Shown here: positions 57,048 to 64,000 of the stretch, one piece after another
How positions within the stretch are numbered: the stretch's first letter is position 1
Layout of the letters: each line of letters opens with the position of its first letter
Assembly (NCBI RefSeq): GCF_017603965.1
Contig: NZ_CP071955.1
Coordinates: forward strand, 620,001-684,000
Direction: 5' to 3'
Length of the DNA: 64,000 bases
DNA from: Xanthomonas fragariae
Lineage (GTDB): Bacteria > Pseudomonadota > Gammaproteobacteria > Xanthomonadales > Xanthomonadaceae
Position numbers and translations under genes: made by a program
The notes under the pieces: model-generated
What the model saw: only the letters and a program-made list of their open reading frames with translations
What the model was told of the DNA's origin: nothing
Databases searched by the model: none

Positions 57048-58934
57048 GTGATTGACAAGAATTTCCGTCTCAAGCCACTGGCCGGTGCCATCCTGATGAT
57101 GGCCCTCAGTGCTTCGGGCACCCTCGCTGCAGCCCCCAAACTGCTGGTAAAGGAACCGACCCAGGCAGCGCCGGCCAGCGCGGCGTCCAGTAGCCGGTTG
57201 ATCGTCCGTTATAAAGACAACACCGCTGCCGCGACCGATCGCGCCAGGAAGTTGACCACCGTGCAGGCTGCAGTCGGTCGCGTCGGTGCGATCAGCGGCG
57301 CGCGCGCCAGCGCAGCCGCCGCCAAGGCGACATATGTGCGCAAGCTCGGCATCGGTTCGGACCTGATCAAGCTGTCCAGCACGCTGACCACCGCGCAGGT
57401 GAACAATGTCGTGGTCGAGCTCAGGAACGACCCGTCCGTGGCCGACGTGCAGATCGACCGCATGCTGCATCCGGTCGAGATCGATATAAAGCGTCTTGCA
57501 GCCACCGATGTGAGCCCGCAGCTGGTTCCCAACGACCCGCTGTATGCGCAGCGCCAGTGGCATCTGAGCAACCCCAACGGCGGCATCAATGCGCCGGCCG
57601 CATGGGATCTGTCGCAAGGCGCCGGTGTGGTGGTGGCGGTGCTGGATACCGGCATCCTGCCGGATCACCCCGACTTTGCCGGCAACCTGCTGCAGGGTTA
57701 CGACTTCATCACCGATGCCGAAGTCTCGCGTCGCCCGACAGATGAGCGCGTCCCTGGCGCGCTCGATTATGGCGACTGGCAAGAGGCCGACAACGTCTGT
57801 TACGCCGGCTCGGCGGCGAAGCAAAGCTCCTGGCACGGCACCCATGTTTCGGGCACCGTCGCCGAAGCAACCAATAACGGCTTAGGCATGGCGGGCGTCG
57901 CACCGAAGGCGACCATCCTGCCGGTGCGCGTGCTCGGCCGTTGCGGCGGTTACATCTCCGACATCGTCGATGCGATCGTGTGGGCCTCCGGTGGTACCGT
58001 CCAAGGCGTGCCGGCCAATATCAACCCGGCCGAAGTGATCAACATGAGCTTCGGTGGCGGCGAAGTCTGCGATTCGGCCACCCAGTTGGCGATCGATGAC
58101 GCGGTCTCGCGCGGCACCACTGTGGTGGTGGCGGCCGGCAACGGTGGCGAAGATGTGGCCAACCATTCGCCGGCCAATTGCGACAACACGATCACCGTGG
58201 GTGCCACGCGCATTACCGGCGGTATTGCCTTGTACTCCAACTACGGCAGCAAGGTCGACCTGTCTGGCCCGGGCGGTGGTGGCAGCGTGGACGGCAATCC
58301 GGACGGTTACATCTGGCAGGCCGGCTACACCGGTGCGACCACGCCGACCTCCGGGACCTATGATTATATGGGCTTAGGCGGCACCTCGATGGCGTCTCCG
58401 CATGTGGCCGGCGTCGTCGCCCTGGTTCAGAGTGCATCGATCGGTCTGGGCAATGGCCCGCTCACCCCGGCCGCCGTCGACGCATTGCTCAAGCAGACCA
58501 GCCGTCGCTTCCCGGTGACTCCGATGGCCAGCACTCCGGTCGGCAGCGGTATCGTCGATGCCAAGGCCGCGCTGGAAGCGGTGCTGGTTGAGCCATGCGA
58601 TCCGGCCACCGAGAGCTGCGCGCTGCCCGCCATCGCCTTGACCAACAAGCTACCGGTGACCGACCTGAGCGGTGCCTATGCCAGATCCACGCTGTACAGC
58701 TTCGAAGCCAAGGCCGGCGCCGTGCTCAGCTTCATGACCTACGGCGGTACCGGCGATGTGTCGGTCTACGTCAGCTTTGGCGCCGAGCCCAGCGCGACCA
58801 GTTACCACGCCAAGTCGACCCGCCCGGGCAACAGCGAAACCGTGCGCTTCACTGCTCCCAAGGCAGGGAGGTATTACATCAAGTTGGTGGGTGTGAAGGA
58901 CTATGCGAAGCTGACGCTCGTTGCACGACAGTAA
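57048..58934 (+). CDS. Secreted S8 subtilisin-like serine protease with PPC-type C-domain
   Basis: 628 aa. GTG start at 57048 with AGAGGA 7 bases upstream. The signal peptide covers about residues 1-27 (ALSASGTLAAAP) and a propeptide (SSRLIVRYKDNTAAAT onward) runs to about 155. The catalytic triad is Asp200 (AVLDTGILPDHPDF), His263 (SWHGTHVSGTVAEA) and Ser447 (GGTSMASPHVAGVVAL). A C-terminal beta domain (about 535-628, YSFEAKAGAVLSFMTYGG) is PPC-like. It is probably exported by the type II system encoded directly downstream. A decayed paralogue lies at 50963. Confidence 0.92.
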   Translation: MIDKNFRLKPLAGAILMMALSASGTLAAAPKLLVKEPTQAAPASAASSSRLIVRYKDNTAAATDRARKLTTVQAAVGRVGAISGARASAAAAKATYVRKLGIGSDLIKLSSTLTTAQVNNVVVELRNDPSVADVQIDRMLHPVEIDIKRLAATDVSPQLVPNDPLYAQRQWHLSNPNGGINAPAAWDLSQGAGVVVAVLDTGILPDHPDFAGNLLQGYDFITDAEVSRRPTDERVPGALDYGDWQEADNVCYAGSAAKQSSWHGTHVSGTVAEATNNGLGMAGVAPKATILPVRVLGRCGGYISDIVDAIVWASGGTVQGVPANINPAEVINMSFGGGEVCDSATQLAIDDAVSRGTTVVVAAGNGGEDVANHSPANCDNTITVGATRITGGIALYSNYGSKVDLSGPGGGGSVDGNPDGYIWQAGYTGATTPTSGTYDYMGLGGTSMASPHVAGVVALVQSASIGLGNGPLTPAAVDALLKQTSRRFPVTPMASTPVGSGIVDAKAALEAVLVEPCDPATESCALPAIALTNKLPVTDLSGAYARSTLYSFEAKAGAVLSFMTYGGTGDVSVYVSFGAEPSATSYHAKSTRPGNSETVRFTAPKAGRYYIKLVGVKDYAKLTLVARQ

Positions 58935-58960
58935 ACAGTAAATAGCTAAATTGTGTGACC

Positions 58961-58994
58961 GATGCCCCCGCCAATCACCGGGGGCATCGTTTTT
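58961..58994 (+). terminator. Intrinsic terminator after the protease gene
   Basis: GATGCCCCCG / CGGGGGCATC stem (10 bp, 8-base loop) followed by GTTTTT. It separates the protease from the xps operon. Confidence 0.92.
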
Positions 58995-59069
58995 CGGGGC
59001 GTTACAAATGCGTACGGTTGATCGTCGCGGCAAACTGCTACAGTCAGGGTCGGACCAGTGGAGACGAGT

Positions 59070-60797
59070 GTGAACGCGGTTGCCGTCGATCCAATTGAGC
59101 ATCCAAGTGCGGAGACGCGCATCGTCGAAGCGCTGCTTGAACGCCGTCGTCTCAAAGACACCGATCTGCTGCGCGCGCGCCAACTGCAGACCGAATCCGG
59201 CATGGGCTTGCTCGCCTTGCTTGGCCGTCTGGGACTGGTCTCCGAACGCGATCACGCAGAGACCTGCGCCGACGTGCTCGGCCTGCCGCTGGTGGACGCG
59301 CGGCAACTCGGCGACACCCCACCGGAAATGCTGCCTGAAGTACAGTGCCTGTCGCTCCGGTTTCTCAAACAATTCCATCTGTGTCCGGTCGGCGAACGCG
59401 ACGGCCGTCTGGATCTGTGGATTGCCGATCCGTACGACGATTACGCCATCGATGCGGTGCGCCTTGCCACCGGATGTCCCTTGTTTCTGCAGGTTGGGCT
59501 GCGTTCGGAAATCGACGATCTGATCGAGCGTTGGTACGGTCAGGGTCGCAGTGCAATGGGCACGATCGTGGAAACCGCCGATGGCGATGCCAATAGCAGC
59601 GACGATATCGAAGCGCTGCGCGATCTGGCTTCCGAAGCGCCGGTGATTCGCCTGGTGAATCTGGTGATCCAGCACGCAGTGGAATTGCGCGCCTCCGACA
59701 TTCATATCGAACCGTTCGAAAGCAGGCTCAAGGTGCGTTATCGCGTGGACGGCGTGCTGGTGGAAGGCGAAAGCCCGCCGGCCAAACTCACCGCTGCGGT
59801 GATCAGCCGCATCAAGATCATGGCCAAGCTCAACATCGCCGAACGCCGGCTGCCGCAGGACGGCCGCATCATGTTGCGCGTGCAGGGCAAGGAACTGGAT
59901 CTGCGCGTCAGCACCGTGCCCACCGCCCACGGCGAAAGCGTGGTGATGCGTCTGCTCGACCGCGAAACGGTGGTGTTCGACTTCTACAAACTCGGCTTTA
60001 CCGAAGATTTTCTGCCGCAGTTCCGCAAGGTGCTCGAGCAACCGCACGGCATCATGCTGGTGACCGGCCCGACCGGTTCGGGCAAGACCACCACGCTGTA
60101 CACCGCGTTGAGCCAGCTCAATACCTCGGACGTGAAGATCATTACCGTCGAAGACCCGGTGGAATATCAGATCGAGGGCATCAACCAGATTCAGGCCAAG
60201 CCGCAGATCGGCCTGGATTTTGCCAACGCGCTGCGCAGCATCGTGCGTCAGGACCCGGACATCATCATGATCGGCGAAATGCGCGATCTGGAAACCGCGC
60301 GCATCGCGATCCAGTCTGCGCTCACCGGTCACCTGGTGCTGTCCACGTTGCACACCAACAACGCCGCCGGCGGCATCACTCGTTTGCTGGATATGGGCGT
60401 GGAAGACTATCTGCTCACCTCCACCATCAACGGCATTCTGGCGCAGCGGCTGGTGCGCAAACTCGATCTGGACAACGCCGAACGCTACGCCGCCTCGCCT
60501 GAGGAAATCGCCAAGTTCGATCTGCGGCGTCTGCAGCCGGATGGCGAAATCTATCTGTATCGTCCGCGTCCCTCGGCAGCCGCACCGACCGGCTATCTGG
60601 GCCGCACCACCATCGTCGAATTCCTGGTGATGAACGACGAACTGCGGCGTGCGGTCATGCGCCGGGCCGGCATGGGCGAGATCGAACAACTGGCCCGCAA
60701 GGCCGGCATGCGTACCATGTACGAAGACGGCTTGTCCAAAGCGCTGCGTGGCGAAACCACCATCGAAGAAGTCCTGCGCGTCACGGAGGATGCGTGA
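59070..60797 (+). CDS. xpsE: Type II secretion ATPase GspE/XpsE
   Basis: 575 aa. N-terminal GspE N1/N2 domains (about 1-170) precede the ATPase core, with Walker A GPTGSGKTTTLYTAL (about residues 333-347), Asp-box, Walker B DPDIIMIGEMRDLETA and the His box GHLVLSTLHTNNAAGG. The CxxC-CxxC metal motif common in GspE proteins is absent; the matching region (LDLDNAERYAASPEEIAKFD) has no cysteine. GTG 59070 has GGAG 6 bases upstream; GTG 59058 is an alternative. It drives pseudopilus assembly. First gene of the xps run. Confidence 0.93.
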   Translation: MNAVAVDPIEHPSAETRIVEALLERRRLKDTDLLRARQLQTESGMGLLALLGRLGLVSERDHAETCADVLGLPLVDARQLGDTPPEMLPEVQCLSLRFLKQFHLCPVGERDGRLDLWIADPYDDYAIDAVRLATGCPLFLQVGLRSEIDDLIERWYGQGRSAMGTIVETADGDANSSDDIEALRDLASEAPVIRLVNLVIQHAVELRASDIHIEPFESRLKVRYRVDGVLVEGESPPAKLTAAVISRIKIMAKLNIAERRLPQDGRIMLRVQGKELDLRVSTVPTAHGESVVMRLLDRETVVFDFYKLGFTEDFLPQFRKVLEQPHGIMLVTGPTGSGKTTTLYTALSQLNTSDVKIITVEDPVEYQIEGINQIQAKPQIGLDFANALRSIVRQDPDIIMIGEMRDLETARIAIQSALTGHLVLSTLHTNNAAGGITRLLDMGVEDYLLTSTINGILAQRLVRKLDLDNAERYAASPEEIAKFDLRRLQPDGEIYLYRPRPSAAAPTGYLGRTTIVEFLVMNDELRRAVMRRAGMGEIEQLARKAGMRTMYEDGLSKALRGETTIEEVLRVTEDA

Positions 60798-60948
60798 GCG
60801 GCGAGGTGACTGTGTGGTCGGGTAGTACGTGCTCGGGACCAGGGAGTTCGCGACCGGGGGCCGGCAATAGCCAGGGCAGCGGCAGGGTTGCGGCTTTCGC
60901 ACGTGCCGACCGTAGCGCGGTCAGGTTCCAGTCGTGCGGTAAAACGCT

Positions 60949-60982
60949 TTTCCCGATTCCCGATTCCCGATTCCGCATTGCC
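60949..60982. repeat. Family 2 C-arm repeat between xpsE and xpsF
   Basis: CCCGATT is repeated three times (TTTCCCGATTCCCGATTCCC...), followed by GCATTGCC. It lies in the 199 bp gap between xpsE and xpsF. A matching G-arm is at best weak (GTCGGGTAGTA, GGGACCAGGG around 60817-60845). Confidence 0.65.
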
Positions 60983-60996
60983 GGCTCAACCACCTG

Positions 60997-62214
60997 ATGC
61001 CGCTGTACCGCTACAAAGCGCTCGACGCTCACGGCGAAATGCTCGATGGCCAGATGGAAGCGGCCAGCGATGCGGACGTTGCGCTGCGTCTGCAGGAGCA
61101 GGGCCATCTGCCGGTGGAAACGCGTCTGGCTAACGGCGAAAACGACTCGCCGTCGTTGCGCGTGCTGCTGCGCAAGAAGCCGTTCGACAATGCGGCGCTG
61201 GTGCAATTCACCCAGCAGCTGGCGACCTTGATCGGCGCCGGGCAGCCGCTGGATCGCGCGCTGTCGATCCTGATGGATCTGCCCGAAGACGAAAAAAGCC
61301 GCCGCGTGATCGGTGATATCCGCGACACCGTGCGTGGCGGTGCGCCGCTGTCGTCGGCACTGGAACGCCAGCACGGGCTGTTTTCCAAGCTGTACATCAA
61401 CATGGTGCGCGCAGGCGAAGCAGGCGGCAGCATGCAGGACACGCTGCAGCGTTTGGCTGATTATCTGGAACGCAGCCGCGCGCTCAAGGGCAAGGTGATC
61501 AACGCGTTGATTTACCCGGCGATCCTGCTGGCGGTGGTGGGGTGTGCGTTGTTGTTCCTGCTCGGTTACGTGGTACCGCAATTTGCGCAGATGTACGAAA
61601 GCCTGGACGTGGCCTTGCCGTGGTTCACGCAGGCGGTGTTGAGCGTGGGCTTGTTGGTGCGCGACTGGTGGGTCGTGCTGGTTGTGGTGCCCGGCGTGCT
61701 CGGGCTGTGGCTGGATCGCAAGCGTCGCAACGCCGTCTTTCGTGCGGCGCTGGACGAATGGCTGCTGCGGCAGAAAGTGGTTGGGAGCCTGATCGCACGT
61801 CTGGAAACCGCCCGGCTGACACGCACCTTGGGCACTTTGTTGCGCAATGGTGTGCCGCTGCTTGCGGCCATCGGCATCGCACGCAATGTCATGTCCAATC
61901 TTGCGTTGGTGGAGGATGTGGCCACCGCCGCCGACGACGTCAAGAACGGGCATGGTCTTGCCATATCGTTGGCGCGCGGCAAGCGGTTTCCACGGCTGGC
62001 CTTGCAAATGATTCAGGTGGGTGAAGAGTCCGGCGCGCTGGATACGATGCTGCTCAAGACTGCCGACACCTTCGAGCTGGAAACCGCACAAGCCATCGAT
62101 CGCGCATTGGCCGCGCTGGTGCCGCTGATTACGTTGGTCCTGGCCTCGGTGGTGGGGCTGGTCATCATTTCGGTGCTGGTGCCGCTGTATGACCTCACCA
62201 ATGCGATCGGCTAG
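60997..62214 (+). CDS. xpsF: Type II secretion inner membrane protein GspF/XpsF
   Basis: 405 aa with two GspF domains. MPLYRYKALDAHGEMLDGQM is the family start. Three transmembrane segments lie near residues 170-195, 220-240 and 370-400. VQFTQQLATLIGAGQPLDRA and its counterpart in the second half (ARLTRTLGTLLRNGVPLLAA) are conserved. No ribosome site is seen. The TAG stop (62212-62214) overlaps the first bases of a family 1 palindrome. Confidence 0.94.
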   Translation: MPLYRYKALDAHGEMLDGQMEAASDADVALRLQEQGHLPVETRLANGENDSPSLRVLLRKKPFDNAALVQFTQQLATLIGAGQPLDRALSILMDLPEDEKSRRVIGDIRDTVRGGAPLSSALERQHGLFSKLYINMVRAGEAGGSMQDTLQRLADYLERSRALKGKVINALIYPAILLAVVGCALLFLLGYVVPQFAQMYESLDVALPWFTQAVLSVGLLVRDWWVVLVVVPGVLGLWLDRKRRNAVFRAALDEWLLRQKVVGSLIARLETARLTRTLGTLLRNGVPLLAAIGIARNVMSNLALVEDVATAADDVKNGHGLAISLARGKRFPRLALQMIQVGEESGALDTMLLKTADTFELETAQAIDRALAALVPLITLVLASVVGLVIISVLVPLYDLTNAIG

Positions 62215-62356
62215 GAGTGCCAACAAACCTACTGCGCTCACCGCCAGGCGGGCGCGGCCGGTGCTCGAAATCGGCATGTACCACTCGTACACTCCAGTTG
62301 TTATGCACCGTCCGCAGTCACCTACCGACTGCTCGCTAGGTGTTGCCAGCCGCTTT
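62213..62356. repeat. Family 1 palindromic element, copy E
   Basis: About 144 bp. The left end AGGAGTGCCAACAAACCTA shares its AG with the xpsF stop codon; the right end is TAGGTGTTGCCAGCCGCTTT. The arms ACCTA / TAGGT differ from other copies but remain complementary. The apex is TGTAC-CACTC-GTACA. It separates xpsF from xpsG inside the operon. Confidence 0.85.
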
Positions 62357-62484
62357 CTCGGTTGGGCAACGTCTTCACGACAACGTTCCGGCGACCGCGC
62401 AACGCAGACGCGGGAACCATTGCGATGCCCGCCGGGTCATCTTCTGGCGGCAGCATCCTTTATCGATGTACAAGGAAATCGTTC

Positions 62485-62916
62485 ATGATCAAGCGCTCCA
62501 TCACTCGCAGTCCGTTGCGCGCAGGCCAGGCCGGCATGAGCTTGCTGGAAATCATCATCGTCATCGTGCTGATCGGCGCGGTGCTTACGCTGGTCGGTAG
62601 CCGCGTGCTCGGCGGTGCCGATCGCGGCAAGGCCAATCTAGCCAAGTCGCAAATCCAGACCCTGGCCGGCAAGATCGAAAACTTCCAGCTCGACACCGGC
62701 AAGTTGCCGAGCAAGCTCGATGACCTGGTCACCCAGCCGGGCGGCAGTAGCGGTTGGCTGGGCCCTTACGCCAAGCCGGTCGAACTCAACGATCCGTGGG
62801 GCCACACCATCGAATACCGCGTGCCGGGCGATGGGCAGCCGTTCGATCTGATCAGCCTGGGCAAGGATGGTCGTCCCGGTGGCAGCAGCTACGACTCGGA
62901 CATCAAGTACCAATAA
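62485..62916 (+). CDS. xpsG: Type II secretion major pseudopilin GspG/XpsG
   Basis: 143 aa. The prepilin peptidase site is QAG|MSLLEIIIVIVLIGAVLT with Glu at +5. Beyond the helix comes the pseudopilin globular domain with LNDPWGHTIEYRVPG and the calcium-loop region KDGRPGGSSYDSDIK. ATG 62485 has AAGGAAA 7 bases upstream; the open frame to 62362 lies partly in the palindrome and is rejected. Confidence 0.95.
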   Translation: MIKRSITRSPLRAGQAGMSLLEIIIVIVLIGAVLTLVGSRVLGGADRGKANLAKSQIQTLAGKIENFQLDTGKLPSKLDDLVTQPGGSSGWLGPYAKPVELNDPWGHTIEYRVPGDGQPFDLISLGKDGRPGGSSYDSDIKYQ

Positions 62917-62925
62917 GCCGTCGCC

Positions 62926-63435
62926 ATGCGCGTTGCGTATCAGCCGTTGCGTCATCCACGTGCGCTAGTGCGCCCTGGCCGTACACGCACGCGTGGCACT
63001 TCGTTGCTGGAGATGCTGCTGGTCATCGCGCTGATCGCGATGGCAGGTGTGCTCGCCGCCGCTGCATTGAATGGCGGGATCGATGGCATGCGCTTGCGCA
63101 CCGCAGGCAAGGCGATCGCCGCGCAGCTGCGTTACACGCGCACCCAGGCGATTGCCACCGGTACGCCGCAGCGCTTTTTGATCGATCCGCAGCAACGTCG
63201 TTGGGAAGCCCCCGGCGGCCATTACGGCGATCTGCCGTCGTCGCTGGAGGTACGTTTCACCGGCGCGCGCCAGGTGCAGTCGCGGCAGGATCAAGGCGGG
63301 ATTCAGTTCTTCCCCGATGGCGCCTCCACCGGCGGGCGCATCGATCTGCGCGTCAAGGACGCGACCTGGCGTGTCGACGTAGGCTGGATCACCGGCGAAG
63401 TGCGCTCCGGGCAAGTGCGCACGCCATCGCCATGA
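62926..63435 (+). CDS. xpsH: Type II secretion minor pseudopilin GspH/XpsH
   Basis: 169 aa. A longer leader (MRVAYQPLRHPRALVRPGR) precedes the site RTRG|TSLLEMLLVIALIAMAG with Glu +5. GspH-like features include LRTAGKAIAAQLRYTRTQAI and a Gly/Arg-rich beta C-terminus. It is 9 bp after xpsG. The stop overlaps the xpsI start. Confidence 0.9.
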   Translation: MRVAYQPLRHPRALVRPGRTRTRGTSLLEMLLVIALIAMAGVLAAAALNGGIDGMRLRTAGKAIAAQLRYTRTQAIATGTPQRFLIDPQQRRWEAPGGHYGDLPSSLEVRFTGARQVQSRQDQGGIQFFPDGASTGGRIDLRVKDATWRVDVGWITGEVRSGQVRTPSP

Positions 63436-63845
63436 AGCGTCAGCGCGGCTATACGTTGATCGAAGTGATCGTCGCCTTTGCGTTGCTCGCACTGGCGTTG
63501 AGTCTCTTGCTGGGATCGCTGTCCGGTGCCGCACGCCAGGTGCGCGCAGCCGACGAAAGCACGCGCGCCACGTTGCACGCACAATCCCTGCTCGCGCTGC
63601 AAGGCATGGATAAACCGCTGGTGCCCGAGCAGCAGCAAGGCACGTTCGAAGACGGGCATTTCCGCTGGTCGATGGATGTGCGCCCATACGACGAACCGCG
63701 ACGTAATCCCCAGGCGCCGGTGTCGCCTGGCGCGCTCATGCTGCTGCAACTTACCCTGGTGGTGCGCTGGGGTGAGCAGCCCAATCAGATGCTGCGATGG
63801 CGCACCTTGCGGCTGGTCGCTGCAACCCAAGGCAGCGCCCCGTGA
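63432..63845 (+). CDS. xpsI: Type II secretion minor pseudopilin GspI/XpsI
   Basis: 137 aa. MKRQRG|YTLIEVIVAFALLALAL gives a short leader, the prepilin peptidase site and Glu +5. ATG 63432 overlaps the xpsH stop (ATGA). The longer frame back to 62754 is out of frame over xpsG/H and false. The stop overlaps the xpsJ GTG. Confidence 0.92.
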   Translation: MKRQRGYTLIEVIVAFALLALALSLLLGSLSGAARQVRAADESTRATLHAQSLLALQGMDKPLVPEQQQGTFEDGHFRWSMDVRPYDEPRRNPQAPVSPGALMLLQLTLVVRWGEQPNQMLRWRTLRLVAATQGSAP

Positions 63846-64000
63846 GCCGTTCGCGCAGCGCCGGCTTCACCTTGATCGAAGTGCTGCTGGCCACGATGTT
63901 GCTGGTCGGCGGGCTCGCATTGGCATTCGCTACGCTGCGCTCGGCCAGTGTGGTCAGTCAGCGCGGCGAAGCGATCGCCCAGCGCAGCGAGCGGGTGCGT
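63842..64000 (+). CDS. xpsJ: Type II secretion minor pseudopilin GspJ/XpsJ (partial, cut by window edge)
   Basis: 53 codons visible. GTG 63842 overlaps the xpsI TGA (GTGA). It reads VSRSRSAG|FTLIEVLLATMLLVGG, a short leader and prepilin site with Glu +5, then LRSASVVSQRGEAIAQRSER, as in GspJ. The order E-F-G-H-I-J matches the Xps operon. Confidence 0.9.
   Translation, partial: MSRSRSAGFTLIEVLLATMLLVGGLALAFATLRSASVVSQRGEAIAQRSERVR

Noticed and set aside
58650..60902. 750-codon open frame antisense to xpsE and the protease end
   Set aside because: Runs through the protease terminator and across a complete xpsE; no recognisable domain.

Overview
The window is about 64 kb of a G+C-rich Xanthomonas chromosome. 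The assignment rests on the xanA/xanB pair next to rmlBACD and etfBA, the lpsI/lpsJ-type CoA transferase, and an Xps-type type II secretion operon beside a XadA-like adhesin and a secreted subtilase. The exact species or pathovar cannot be fixed from sequence alone. No rRNA, tRNA, CRISPR array, phage or complete insertion sequence was seen.

Layout. (1) 1-9079, minus strand: the variable side of the LPS/surface-glycan locus. It holds a FAD oxidoreductase cut by the window edge, a nucleotide-sugar-epimerase-like SDR, a large GT-C-type membrane glycosyltransferase, and an SDR, FAD oxidase and HAD-UbiA fusion. The last three look like a complete route to polyprenyl-phospho-D-arabinofuranose (DprE2, DprE1, phosphatase plus phosphoribosyltransferase). 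A flippase-like membrane protein follows. (2) 9.1-22.7 kb: conserved core of etfAB, rmlBACD, xanA-xanB, CoA transferase subunits A/B, a WbsX-RgpF double-domain glycan protein and ETF-ubiquinone oxidoreductase. (3) 22.8-28.9 kb: AlkB-like dioxygenase, an Mla/MCE-type lipid transporter operon (permease with STAS domain, ATPase, MCE protein, lipoprotein), a ThrE-type exporter and an H-NS-like protein. (4) 29-46 kb: housekeeping genes proS, pssA, a HolD-like gene, rimI, valS, holC, pepA, lptF-lptG, xerD and dsbC. A lower-G+C two-gene cassette (AAA ATPase plus DUF4276/TOPRIM-like protein) is inserted between holC and valS and looks like an anti-phage or abortive system. (5) 46.9-64 kb: purL, a wrecked subtilase pseudogene, the xadA-like adhesin, an intact subtilase and xpsE-F-G-H-I-J, with J cut by the window edge.

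Two families of palindromic repeats run through the window. Family 1 is a ~140-148 bp imperfect palindrome ending in AGAGCGGCTAACAA. It has five full copies and three remnants. Its arms show compensatory base changes, and several copies start at or beside the stop codon of the preceding gene. Family 2 has G-rich and C-rich arms (GGGATTGG/CCAATCCC type). It sits in operon gaps, and it also sits in frame inside purL twice, adding extra peptide segments. These repeats, the candidate arabinose pathway and the ATPase/DUF4276 pair are the most interesting items.

Start codons were often moved downstream of the longest open frame, because high G+C gives long spurious extensions. The reasons are given per gene.
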